From Taiwanofungus camphoratus (taxonomy: Eukaryota; Basidiomycota; Agaricomycetes; Polyporales; Taiwanofungaceae), in the NCBI GenBank assembly GCA_003999685.1, contig CP021224.1, positions 744,001-808,000 on the forward strand: a stretch of 64,000 nucleotides of DNA, written 5' to 3'. The position numbers and the translations under genes are program-made. Under the pieces are notes generated by a model. The model saw nothing but the letters and a program-made list of their open reading frames with translations, ran no database searches and was not told the origin of the DNA. Shown piece by piece: positions 9,523-19,275 of this stretch. Each line of letters starts with the position of its first letter. Position 1 is the stretch's first letter.

Positions 9523-12410
9523 CTATGATGATGGGCTGGTAAGAACTTTTGACGTCCTCGAGGCATCGTAGGGATGGTCGCGACTTCGCTCGTGTTCGGG
9601 CATACGATCGTGATGGTCTGCTCCTCGTTTCCGAAGTTCTTAACCACACTCTCGGTTACCACATCGAAGGGACGGCCTAGAAGGATATCGTAGGAGGGAT
9701 TGCGTATGACGTGCATCTGTAGGTACAACACGATGTCGCCTACTTGGAACGAGACGTTTCGAACCAGTCCTAAAGAACGGTCAATACTGCCATTAGCAGA
9801 CTGCATATTTAGCTGCACGGAAGGGTCGTAGATTAGCCCTAAGGCATGACAGACTTGCTCTGACATCGCAACCACTTGTGACCCAGGGTCCACGATGCAT
9901 TCGATTCGCTCTTTGTTGTCGATTAGGGCTTCGATAGAACGGATAGAGTTCGAGTCGCGGGCTACTATGATTTCGGAGGGTTCTTCCTTTCCGGGTACGT
10001 GTCGTAAGTACGTTTCGTAGGGGTCTGGAATGATGGTCGAACCAGGGACAAGGGGTTCACCATGGCACGATAGTTCGGAGGTTGCTAGCGTCGTTTTAGA
10101 AGCGAGATTGTCTGAGAGTTCCGTAATTTGAGCCATATGAGTAGCCTTGGGATCCATAGGCACACGTTTAGGGGTGATAGCTTCGCGATATCGCGCACGA
10201 ACATCCGGGGATATAGATAGTAGCTCCTCGGGCGTTAGTGTAACCACTGATGTTCTCATAGATCGCGCGAATATTTCCTCTGTAAGCTTCTCCTGATGAA
10301 CCGGTGTGATCGTCTTATAGGCCATGTCCTTGCCTTTGTCTGCTGTAGGCTTCGGAGCTGCTGCGAAATTTCGAAGATTCGGAGGTGCGTAAGTAGCATC
10401 TCGAGCATTAGCGAAAGGATGTACTGGTGGAGTGGGCGGTGGCATGGCTGCCTGTGATACGGGTTGGGCTGGTACGTTAGGTGTAGACGAGGCATGCTCC
10501 GATGAGTTCGTGGGTGGATCGGACGCATTCGCAGGCTTCGGAGGCGACGGCGCTGAATTAGAAGGATAATTGGATCGCCTTAGAATGGTAGGAGGGGTCT
10601 GGTTCTGCGCCTCCGCCACTGGGGCATCTTGGTTAGCAGGGGGATCCACTACTGGATGCTGAGCGCGTCCTATCGGAGGTGCGTTGGCTAAGGGTGGGTT
10701 TCTAGGATCAGACTGCGCATTAGGAGCACCCTGCCTTCTGCGCTGGGGTACTTCCACACCATCGAAGACTTCGCGACGTCTCCGAAGTTGGTAAATCTCG
10801 TGTTCTAAAGCGGCTATACGATCCTCGGCGGATAGTGAGAATGCAGGCACATTTAGGCGATTGTCGATTTCGAATAGGAGCTGTGGGGAGGAATTCGTGC
10901 CATTTCGTCGATGATATTCGTAAAGCCTATCGCGAATCATACGTCCTGGGATCGTTCTGGGTACAAAATTTCCATTTGGCAGCACTATCTTTCCATCTGG
11001 GTTGCGCTTGCACTTGCCATCCTTGATGTCTTGCTCGATGTGCTTGCAACACCTAGTGCAGCAGTCCAAGTCCCCGCAATAGTGACAGTACTGGCCTTCT
11101 ACATGAGTGTGCTCGCCGCGCGAGCTGTCCAATCGAGGGGGTCGCTGGTTCGCAAGAACAGGAGCTAGCGCACTGGTTACGGACTTCGTGAGGATCTCTG
11201 CGAACGTCTGTAGATCCTCTATCTTTAGCGATGAGCCCCCCACGGGCATGGTAGTGGTCGAAGTAGTTACAGTCGTAGCAGAGGTAAGAGTCGTAGAAGT
11301 ACCAAGGAGTACGAACTTTGCTGCGCTATGTAGCTGGTCCAAGGTGTAGGGATCATCGGGTAAGTGATCAGGGAACTTTAGCTGTAACCTAGTAGACACG
11401 CGAGCCCATAGCGAAGGCTGGAAGGCCCTCGCGAAAGCACGGCTTTGCTCGATAGTAGACAACCTATTTTTCGAAATTAGGTACTTCGTGATGGCATAAA
11501 ACTCACGATAGAAGCTTCCTAAGTCTGCCGCATTGTTGATTCCAATTCTAGCACGTTCTCCTATCAACTGATCCAAGTCAGACATAGACCACATTCTATC
11601 GTCCTCTGTGCCTGGGTAGAGGCTTCTAATCTCCTTCTTGAAGTCTTCGTAGGTCTTCGTGACATCGGAACACTCAGGGAGGGACTCCCATAGGTCCGAA
11701 ACATCGATAGGAGGGTAGCGAGTAGTCCAGTGTTTCTTCGTCGCCTCATCCGCTATCTGGCAGTGGACAAAAAGTGACTCTAAGTCCTGGAAATACCTTC
11801 GGATGGTCCTAGACTGGTCAGGATCGAAGGTAGGGGATGTACGATCTCCTCGAGGCGGCATGAGTGGAGGTGCGTTCATGGTTGACACAGAAATAGGATT
11901 TAGGGGATTAGCTAAAATGGGTGCGGTCAGAGATGGGTTCGAAGCTGAGTTGATGCTAGCCGAAGAAGATTGGGTCGTAGAAGCGTCGGAAAGTGTAATA
12001 GAAGGAATCGGAGGGGAACGCGAAGCTGATGGGAGCGTAGAGGATAGCTGAGGGGATGCCGGTAAATGGACTAAGATAGGGTCAGACGCTGAAGAAGGAC
12101 CGCTTCCTTCGGAGGTGTTAGGAAGCTCAGGGGACGTGGACTGAGGTTCGAAGTCCTCAATTGGTGAGTCTTCGGACGTGGTAAGCGTGTCTAGAGACCC
12201 TTCGAAAAGAGCCTCAAAGTCGGGGGTCAATTCGGAAGATTCGAGTGTAGAAATGATATCGGAGGGGATAGTCGTAGGTGTTCGCGAAGAGGTGCTTCGT
12301 GGAAGGCCTGCTTGAGTATAGTAACGATAGCCGACCTGAAAGAACTCGGATAGTAACTGATCGCTGTTTCTCGGAGAGGACTGGTTAGACGTAGGATGAT
12401 CTGAAGGCAA
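9477..12410 (-). CDS. gag: Retrotransposon Gag with C-terminal aspartic protease
   Basis: A 977-codon frame. The first 180 residues are Ser/Pro-rich and disordered. A capsid-like helical region follows (about 200-390), then a Cys cluster CHYCGDLDCCTRCC in place of the usual CCHC knuckle, then a Pro-rich linker. A retroviral-type protease near the C-terminus shows VDPGSQVVAM (D-P-G instead of the common D-S/T-G) and ILLGRPF. The frame is open upstream across the candidate primer site up to a TAG just inside the LTR, with no ATG; 12410 is a TTG, and the first in-frame ATG is at 11877-11879, just before the capsid region. True initiation could be non-AUG, internal or after splicing. It ends at a TAG right after a slippery heptamer that feeds pol. 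Confidence 0.88.
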   Translation of the reverse strand: MPSDHPTSNQSSPRNSDQLLSEFFQVGYRYYTQAGLPRSTSSRTPTTIPSDIISTLESSELTPDFEALFEGSLDTLTTSEDSPIEDFEPQSTSPELPNTSEGSGPSSASDPILVHLPASPQLSSTLPSASRSPPIPSITLSDASTTQSSSASINSASNPSLTAPILANPLNPISVSTMNAPPLMPPRGDRTSPTFDPDQSRTIRRYFQDLESLFVHCQIADEATKKHWTTRYPPIDVSDLWESLPECSDVTKTYEDFKKEIRSLYPGTEDDRMWSMSDLDQLIGERARIGINNAADLGSFYREFYAITKYLISKNRLSTIEQSRAFARAFQPSLWARVSTRLQLKFPDHLPDDPYTLDQLHSAAKFVLLGTSTTLTSATTVTTSTTTMPVGGSSLKIEDLQTFAEILTKSVTSALAPVLANQRPPRLDSSRGEHTHVEGQYCHYCGDLDCCTRCCKHIEQDIKDGKCKRNPDGKIVLPNGNFVPRTIPGRMIRDRLYEYHRRNGTNSSPQLLFEIDNRLNVPAFSLSAEDRIAALEHEIYQLRRRREVFDGVEVPQRRRQGAPNAQSDPRNPPLANAPPIGRAQHPVVDPPANQDAPVAEAQNQTPPTILRRSNYPSNSAPSPPKPANASDPPTNSSEHASSTPNVPAQPVSQAAMPPPTPPVHPFANARDATYAPPNLRNFAAAPKPTADKGKDMAYKTITPVHQEKLTEEIFARSMRTSVVTLTPEELLSISPDVRARYREAITPKRVPMDPKATHMAQITELSDNLASKTTLATSELSCHGEPLVPGSTIIPDPYETYLRHVPGKEEPSEIIVARDSNSIRSIEALIDNKERIECIVDPGSQVVAMSEQVCHALGLIYDPSVQLNMQSANGSIDRSLGLVRNVSFQVGDIVLYLQMHVIRNPSYDILLGRPFDVVTESVVKNFGNEEQTITIVCPNTSEVATIPTMPRGRQKFLPAHHHSCPHANSSNHLRSGF
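9480..9486 (-). other. -1 ribosomal frameshift slippery site
   Basis: On the element strand the heptamer G GGT TTT sits in the gag reading frame, immediately followed by the gag stop TAG. It fits the X XXY YYZ rule for -1 slippage (GGGTTTT). A shift of -1 here reads on as GGG TTT TTA GAC, which is exactly the pol frame (residues GFLDFEDL). A short possible hairpin (GATTT...AAATC) follows; no strong pseudoknot was recognised by eye. Confidence 0.75.
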
Positions 12411-12429
12411 TGAAATCTTGACTGCTCCC

Positions 12430-12446
12430 CCTCGCGGTGGGCTCCA
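12430..12446 (-). other. Candidate primer-binding site
   Basis: Four bases inside the 5' LTR, the element strand reads TGGAGCCCACCGCGAGG. A TGG start complements the CCA end of a tRNA, as expected for a primer site. I cannot assign the tRNA species. A few bases of spacing from the LTR end is normal. The tRNA-Pro in this window ends in a different sequence, so it is not the primer. Confidence 0.4.
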
Positions 12447-12450
12447 GAAA

Positions 12451-14057
12451 TGATACGACCTAGGGGACCCTGGTACCTAGGGAGTGCTCCGCAACGTGGC
12501 TGGGGGTAGTGTGATAACTGTGAGGGTGTGAGGGTAGGAGCTACAACCTGTATGATACCGGGAAACCTGTATGTCTTGTTTTTGTAAGTAGGGGAGTAAG
12601 GGGTCAAGGGTCCTGCACAACAGGATCTTGTTCCTAAGTGCTATACTATCCCTAAGGCCTTGCGAGGCCCTCCGAAGTACGCGAAGTCCTTCGAGATTCT
12701 GCGAAGTCCTTCAAAGTTTTTAGCTAAATCGCACGAGCTGACTTCGTAGATGCTGCGAAGTCCTTCTGGTTAGAGTTAGCTAAAGGGCGTAAGGTTTTGG
12801 AGTTTGTTAGAGCGAAGTGGGCGAGGTTTGGCTAGCGTAGGAGACCTGTAGGAGAGGTCGGAGAGTTCGAGGGCGTAGGGAGATGTACTATAGCCTGTAA
12901 CTAAGGCTACGGGCGAGTCGTAGGGCTATTCGTAGGACGTAGGGATAACGCAACGTGAGCCTAAGGGTATAACTAAGGCGGAGGCCCACCGGATAGGTGC
13001 TATAAGAGGTGCCGAAGGGTGCGAAGTCACGGTGACTTTCGTAGATCGTAGTGCGTAGTTCGGGAAGCGTAGACGTGGTTCGTAGATATATCGCAAGCGT
13101 AGACGTAGTTCAAAGGTACTGAAATGAAGCTGGGGTGGAGACTTAGGGACCTTGGGACCGTTCCTAAGGTTGTACTCGCGGCGCTTTCCTGAGATCGGAG
13201 CTACAGGGGAACTGGTATTCCAAAGAGAGAAGCGTGCACTGAGGGGTCTCCCTTGTACATAGTAAACTACCTCTGACTAAATAGGGGAACGTGAGGTGAA
13301 CTAATCTTGCGCGAAGCGATCCTTATGAGTCCGAAATGTGTACTAAAGCGCATGGACTCCGAAGTGAACACGAGGAGGATAGGAACTAATTAGGAACTGA
13401 AACAGGGGAACTACGTACGGTAGAAAGGTGACCAAGTTCATTCACGAGGGCGGGATGACTATCCGAGAGCAGCCATGCGCCGTGATCACCTATCTTAGTG
13501 GGCTAAGAGCGCACGAAGTCCTTAGCAGCGGGACTTGGCCTAATCGGGGCAGGAGGTGTCCTAAATGGGTGGAGGGTCATATGGGTACGTCCTAGGATGA
13601 CCTTATGGCATAGAATCGAGACCCATGGGGTGCGCAAGGCTTTCTAAGTCCAGCTTCCAGAACTTCGGACCGTTTCAGAGCCTATCGGAGGTAGCTGCAA
13701 TCACAAGAGCTAGAAGAGACTTAGCTAAGACTTCTTAGCTAAGCCCGGGATGAGTGACGTAGTAGCTAGGACCTAGATCCAATAGAACAGTATGGGAGGG
13801 CCGGCAGTGTCCGATAGTGGACTTAGCAGGAGTTAGGGACTTCGTGGCTAGCACTCGAAACCTCGTAGCACCTCGTGTGACTTCGCAAGACTTCGTAGGG
13901 TGTTAGAAGGGTTTAGGAAGGAAAGGAGGCGTGAGAAACATTATAGGAACCTATCCCACCTGTCGTAGGCTGTAGAAGAGTCTTAGAATGGTCGGTTGGG
14001 GGATTAGAAAGCTCCTAAAATCGCGATTCGGGGCCCAGGAGGCTACGGGACTCATCA
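12451..14057 (-). repeat. 5' LTR of Ty3/Gypsy-like element
   Basis: The 1,607-bp partner of 1982-3589, with the same TG...CA ends. It lies upstream of gag in element orientation. From 12451 to about 13610 it matches the other LTR almost perfectly; from there to 14057 it carries about two dozen differences including a one-base gap. The repeated word GCGAAGTCCTT occurs several times near 12680-12770. A promoter is expected in its U3 (right-hand) part, but no box stands out. Confidence 0.93.
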
Positions 14058-14866
14058 GCGCCACTCCGATATCGCTCGATCTGCTACGACGCGCCACTCA
14101 ATGTACTCAATAACGCTACAGCCCCAGGTCTTGTCTTAGTATATTTCATGTATGTTCCTTTGTTTCAGCCTTTCTAGTGACGACAAGTAGCCACTCCCTC
14201 TACAGGCCACTCCGTAGTCCATAGTATGCAAGTAGTTAGGATGCCACTCATACTATGCCAATCCTGATGCGCCTTACATTATAGTACAGTAGTATAAACA
14301 CAATGTACGGTGTCTTGGAACAACAGAGAAGTTTACCCCCATCCTGCAGAGCTCAAGAAAGAGCACCTTTGATTCAGTCTCCTTCTGCGTTCTACTGCGT
14401 CCTTCCGTCTTCAATTACATCCGAAGAGTTGCATCTATCACCCGTCTTCTACAGTATCTTGAAGGGTTGCATCTCGTCTGTCTTCGACATCTGTTGAAGA
14501 GTTGCGTTGACATCTGTCGAAGGGTTGCATTCAGTCTTACATCCACCTTTGAGCCACATTGAAGGGTTGCACTAGCATCTCATCTCTAACACAAGTCCGC
14601 CTTCTACAGCAATTGAAGGGCTGCGTATCAGCTAAGTCCACATGTCTTGCCTCTCCTTAGTACAGTACAACATAGTAGCGCATCGAAGCTACGTTGAGCA
14701 GTCACGACACATGTCGTAGATCATCGAAGGCCTTCGTAGACATCTCTCGACCCATTTGAGACTGGGAACCCTTTGCTGCTGACTCTCCCCTCAACACTAA
14801 CTAGTTCTATAGCCTTCCAGCTTCTCTAGGTCGTACCCAGTTGGAGTTGGAGTGTTATAGTGCGCA
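14058..14866. repeat. Spaced degenerate repeats of GAAGGGTTGC
   Basis: Six copies of GAAGRGYTGC occur at 14423, 14461, 14496, 14519, 14561 and 14615, 23 to 54 bases apart. Between them are loosely similar T/C-rich spacers such as GTCTTCTACAGTATCTT and CGCCTTCTACAGCAATT. It looks like a decayed tandem array. The rest of this 800-bp stretch has no supported gene. Confidence 0.5.
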
Positions 14867-15492
14867 TCACCGCATTGGATGAATCTGAAGATTTCCCCAG
14901 AATGTTGTGACCATAAGGACTCGCTCCACAAGCCATCCAGCTTGTTCCATGGCAAGGATCATTCTCAAGACTGCCTGGCAGAAATCTTCCCACAGCAGAT
15001 CCTTATCATCGATGACACCATGTGCATCTCTGGTTGAGGCAGCAGGTACCCACGCAGTTGTCCCATTGGCATTTTGTTGGGGAACCATTGCTTCATCATC
15101 AATTGCGCCAGTGACATTGATTGCCTCATCAAGCCCCTTGTTAGTATAATAGTACATCTCCACATACAAACCTTTTTCCATTTTTCTGACCGCATATGTT
15201 GCTGGAAGCACTGGTGCGATGATTGGTGCATCTCGGTCCGGAATGGGAATGTATTTCCCCTTGTTCTTCTTCAATTCTTCCTTCCGTGCTGCTTCTTCTT
15301 CTATCTTGGCAGCTTCACACTTGCATGTCTTGGCTTCCTCTGCTAAATGAATATGATTCTCGATAATCGCTGCCTGTTCATCTAGCTGGTGTTGCCACTG
15401 CTCTCTGTCCACCTGATTGGCTGCATGCCATATATTTATGAGCAGCTGTAAGGCTTGAGCCTCAGTGGTGTTGGCATTGATGCATGATGCTC
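14867..15492 (-). pseudogene. Fragment of a transposon-associated Agaricomycete family
   Basis: The open frame runs from after a stop near 15492 to a TGA at 14867-14869, about 207 codons. A Lys/Glu-rich coiled-coil start leads into YVEMYYYTNKGLDEA, then DLLWEDFCQAVLRMILAMEQ and a final HPMR. This block order resembles a large family of Agaricomycete 'hypothetical' proteins that often sit beside retroelements; the match is from memory of the family pattern, not from a search. No ATG starts the conserved part: the first codon usually called, at 15412, is GTG and the frame continues upstream of it. The fragment is probably truncated at both ends. Confidence 0.5.
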
Positions 15493-15616
15493 AAGTAGCC
15501 GCATATCTCAGAGATGCATAGTCCGGACATTGGGCCTCAGATGGGTTCGATAGTAGTCTTTGCATTGCTCTGTGTCACTGCCTAGAATACTAGTCTTAAG
15601 GTAATCTATATCCAAT

Positions 15617-15705
15617 GTGAAATTCAAAGCGACACTGTCGACTGAGAACTGTGTCGTCGAGCAGTGTTTTTGCAGTGTGCGACGCTGGATAAGAGAGAGC
15701 GCGTC
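15617..15705. repeat. 90-bp dispersed repeat, copy 2
   Basis: This is the second copy of the repeat at 1195-1283, same orientation, again starting GTGAAATTCAA and containing GACACTGTCGACT and GCAGTGTGCGAC. Here similarity is followed by GTCGCACTGCC, which could pair with the internal CAGTGTGCGAC, so a hairpin or terminal inverted repeat is possible. The two copies bracket the retroelement block. Confidence 0.6.
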
Positions 15706-15877
15706 GCACTGCCTAATCCGTACGTAGACTATATTCTATGGTCGCGCTCGTGCCTCGCGCTCGCTTAGAAGCCGACATAGGATAGATTATGGCGCATTCT
15801 AATGCCTACTATTTGTACTTACTGGGAAACACCGTGTCTTAGTACTGGCCTACTTGTTGCAGTATATAAATGCTGAT

Positions 15878-15887
<10 letters not shown>

Positions 15888-15908
<21 letters not shown>
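15888..15908. repeat. (ATC)n microsatellite
   Basis: Seven consecutive ATC units or so in an otherwise gene-free stretch. It is a simple slippage repeat. Confidence 0.9.
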
Positions 15909-16570
15909 ATTGTAGACTCCCCTCTTTTGTCTATCATCAAGTATAATACATGGACTACGTTGAACACTTTTCTTCAAAATCTCACCTTGTTTGAATTTGT
16001 GCATCCACAGTGTGCATTCTCGTGAAGGATGGTTAAACCTTGGCCAAGGTCCGTCACTATATCGCTCGAGAGGCACATCAAACATGCCATGGTCCTCCTG
16101 AGGGAGGTCACGGAAGGAATATGGGAACATCCCCACTATCACTTCTTGTTGGACTGGGTGCTGAACTTCAATGCCCTTCGTACCGCAGTGATGTGCTGAC
16201 CCGGGTCTGACTATTGACACGATCGGGTCAGACCCGTTGACATGACCAAGGTCAAGGGTCAATGGGTGACCGGATAATGCTAACAGCCGCCGCTCACTCG
16301 CCATGAAGACCGTCGGACCGTATTTGAGTCATTGACCCAAAAGGTCGAGGGCTTGACCCGCGTCAAGGGTCAAGGTGTCAAATTTGACCCTCCCATCCCT
16401 ATTCGTACCTCCACCAGTGAAGAACAAATATCTACCTATCCGCAGGCCGAGCTACAGCATTGCGACTTCGAAAGCGAAATTTCCGATGTTGAGCCATCAG
16501 GTTAGCAAATCACCTTTATAATGTCACCGCCTTCATCAACTTGTTATGCTTAAACCGAGTTACGCGTAGC
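15909..16570. repeat. Cluster of TGACCC/GGGTCA words in gene-free DNA
   Basis: Between 16198 and 16395 the words GGGTCA, TGACCC and GGTCAAGGGTCAA occur about a dozen times on both strands, including the palindrome-like CGGGTCAGACCCG. The 132-codon minus-strand ORF (15906-16304) crosses this repeat and has no domain I recognise, so I do not call it a gene. A decayed inverted-repeat transposon is possible. Confidence 0.45.
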
Positions 16571-17133
16571 ATGGCGCGACAAGGCGCGCTCCTCGTTGCT
16601 CCCCTTCCAGAAGATCCTGTTCACATCAGTGCTAGTGCCGCTAGCGGCGATGCAATAAGCACAACAGAGGAGTTGAAGGAGAAGACTCTCTCGTTTTCCT
16701 GACTTCGCCGTAATTACGAAGTGTCGCAATGGAGAGCATAGGGTCGTCCTGATTGTTGAAGCCAAAGGCATACCTGATCTTCCATATCACGACATCGACA
16801 ATGTTTCTGAGGATGACAAGTTATCATCTCGACCAAGGCATGCTACCTCAACTTGTTGAACAAATTCAATTCGCCTTTCATCAATTCCCTAAAGAACAAG
16901 TTCTGTATGCGTTTTCCGTTGTTGGAGTCTTGTTCCGAGCCTACAAGTTTAATCGTGAACGCACACCAGCATTTGATTCGTTTGCCGACTTAGAAGTCCG
17001 TCGCATTCCTGAAGCTACATTTCACGTACATTCCCTTTTTGATCAGGAGGGTAAGGATTATCGCGTCGACTTCAAGCGGTGGTGGACGGAGGCGAGGACG
17101 ACGCAGTTGCAATATGTTCAGACTTCAAGATGA
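16571..17133 (+). pseudogene. Broken gene with PD-(D/E)XK-like core
   Basis: An ATG at 16571 opens a frame (MARQGALLVAPLPEDP) that hits a stop near 16702. Reading on in the next frame gives PDFAVITKCRNGEHRVVLIV then EAK, the D...ExK spacing of the PD-(D/E)XK nuclease-like fold. A second shift near 16800-16850 leads to LVEQIQFAFHQFPKEQVLYA and a tail ending at the stop at 17131-17133. Two frame breaks and no plausible introns at those points suggest a pseudogene. Agaricomycetes hold many genes of unknown role with this fold. The assignment rests on the motif alone. Confidence 0.4.
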
Positions 17134-19275
17134 GGTTCGTTTTCATAGGTCCTATGTAGAGCTTCTGAGGCGAAACGTGCAAGGTATGCATGTATGCCTT
17201 CATACAGATTTTCGATGTCTAAACGGCCTTGTAAGCTTGTGTATATAGCTCAAACCTAGTCGTATTCGGTTGCAAATGTACTATAACAAACCAATGGAGA
17301 TATTGTGCAACGTCTTCAGCAGGTTCGCATCGAGTAAATAATTCGAGGTATTCACGATTGAGGTCAGAAATAGCAACGGTTGGATCGTTAATGACAGCGA
17401 GAAGGACGATACTATCATTACCGGGGATGGACGAAGTTCATGTAGTATAGTATTGTGTATGTATACCGTTTGAACCAAAAGGACCAGCGGGGTCTGTCGC
17501 AGAGAATGATGGTGAGATATCTCCATACCTTATATTGGTAAACTCCAATCAGTAATTCTGTTGAGACGGGCGCCGTTACATCATGTAGTCCGAGCTCCCC
17601 AGGCAGACTAGATACTTCCTTCAATCTTCGTGCCCCAAGATATCCGTATCTGACCTAGCCTGAGCTGACACCTGCTGACACGGCCCCTGTCCTTGAGCCA
17701 GGATAAATAGGTACCGTTGCTAGAGCATATCGTTGTTATGACATGTTAAAATCGACGATATCACACTCCGGTGACCCTCCGACCGAACGCCTCAAGCTTC
17801 TTGAAACGCGGGTCAGTCGGTCCCCCCAAGCACACTACATATTTCTTTCAGCCCTCTGCCTCAGAATATCCGAATCGGGTCAGTCGCTGCCGTACCTACA
17901 AATCGCTGTGTAAGGGTACTCTGGTAATTCCGAGTCAAAACACCCTGCTTGGTCGACTCGGACCGATTTCGGACATGCGTCTGAGCACCCGGATCGTGGT
18001 CGATGAAAACACACTGCTTTCCTACCTACAGTTACCTGTCGTTGCTCGTATCGGTCATCCTTCGTTGCTTCCGTCCAGTCTGCTCAGTCTGCGAAACCTG
18101 TCAATGTCTCCGACATATCTTAGGCCTTGAAGCTTGAGCGTCACATCTCCGTTCGAATCAGCAAATTATCAACGAATGGAAAATGACTCATTCTGTCGTC
18201 GGTCAGCTATCCTGACTTTCATTCTGTTTTGCTTACTGGACTGATGAGTTGACAATCCAGTTGAGGCTCAGTATTCTTCACGGGTCTCAAGCCGCTCCTT
18301 GCCCATGCATATTAGGATGGCATGAAGTTGACATTGGATCTGATATCCTACGTCGCTACTCGGCTTGAACTTAACAGCCCTGAAGTGTACTTGAGGCATG
18401 GCTCGGATGTAATGTTCTCAGGCTTTCATCGGTTTGCCTTCATGACTTTCTCATTCTGCTGATGCTACCTTGTTGGTATCTCGGTCCTCCAGTCATGGTT
18501 GCAGACGCACACAACTCCAACCACAAATTTTGCACTAGGCATGCATGGGCAAACAAGTGCTTCTACACGACATTTGGTGATCTGTACACTTCGACGTACT
18601 GTGTCTTGAATTGTATATGCTGGCCGAGCTCTTGATTCTCACTGACCTTGAAGAGCCCCCGCGAATTAGTTGTATTCACGCTCTCCTTCTCTCCTGTTGA
18701 CAGACAGACAAGTCTACACATTTCAGAAATGAAGTGACCCTGGTCTTTGTTTTGGTTACAGCTTCTTCGTGGTCGCTGTCAATTATTCCGGTGCATCGGA
18801 CAGTATTCGATAACAAATTGGCTCTATGGACACGGCTATAAGGGACGCTTTGGCACACCAATCTTGACTATTGAATATTTCTAGGGCCAGAGTTTCAACT
18901 ATTTTTAAGCCCATCGCAAGCTCATTACTATTAAAATCGTCATTCAGTACGTCCGTAATATTTGTTGGCTTGCCGAGCATCAAATAACAAATATTTGAAC
19001 CGAATCAGGTTTGTATCATTTTCAATCAGCAATATGTGGCCATCCGCAAATGCTGAGGATTGTGATCTATACGGTGGAGAGCTGGGAGGCATTTCATGGC
19101 CGGTCTCAGGTAGTGAAATAGCTCTCTAGGCTGTCGGTGTTCGATTTTTGTTTTGCAATAATCATTCTTGGTCCGCAATGAGAGCGTAGTGCTTAGTCGA
19201 ACAATTGCTTTCGTAAGGAGTCCTGATCTACCGCGAATGCCGGCGGTGTAACGAACTTTGTTTCCGTTCAACAAC
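17134..19275. other. Mostly gene-free region with coding remnants
   Basis: On the minus strand between about 17230 and 17627 two pieces look coding: one with GELGLHDVTAPVSTELLIGV and one with DLNREYLELFTRCEPAEDVA, in frames that could be joined by an intron. I do not recognise the family and no complete gene can be built. From 17.7 to 19.2 kb only short ORFs occur, none convincing. The last few hundred bases would hold the promoter of the RCC1/PHD gene. Confidence 0.35.

Larger units (their letters stand above)
1982..14057 (-). mobile_element. Complete Ty3/Gypsy-type LTR retrotransposon with antisense gene
   Basis: The element is about 12.1 kb with 1.6-kb LTRs. In element order it has: 5' LTR, candidate primer site, gag with protease, a -1 frameshift site, pol ordered RT, RNase H, integrase (the Ty3/Gypsy order), an antisense spliced gene, a polypurine tract, and the 3' LTR. 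Integrase ends in a GPY/F-type module with no chromodomain, so it is not a typical chromovirus. Both main frames are open over their full length and the LTRs are nearly identical over most of their length, so the copy looks young and possibly still coding-competent. The element is full of CGAAG/CTTCG/CGTAG words in LTRs and genes alike. Confidence 0.93.

Noticed and set aside
1976-14063. Target-site duplication around the retroelement
   Set aside because: Left flank TCCCGG and right flank GCGCCA share no 4-6 bp word at the LTR ends.
14423-14630. CRISPR-like pattern of short repeats and spacers
   Set aside because: The genome is eukaryotic, the repeats are only 10 bases, spacers vary from 13 to 44 bases and resemble one another.
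15906-16304. 132-codon minus-strand ORF
   Set aside because: It reads through the TGACCC repeat cluster; no domain and no relation to neighbouring exons.
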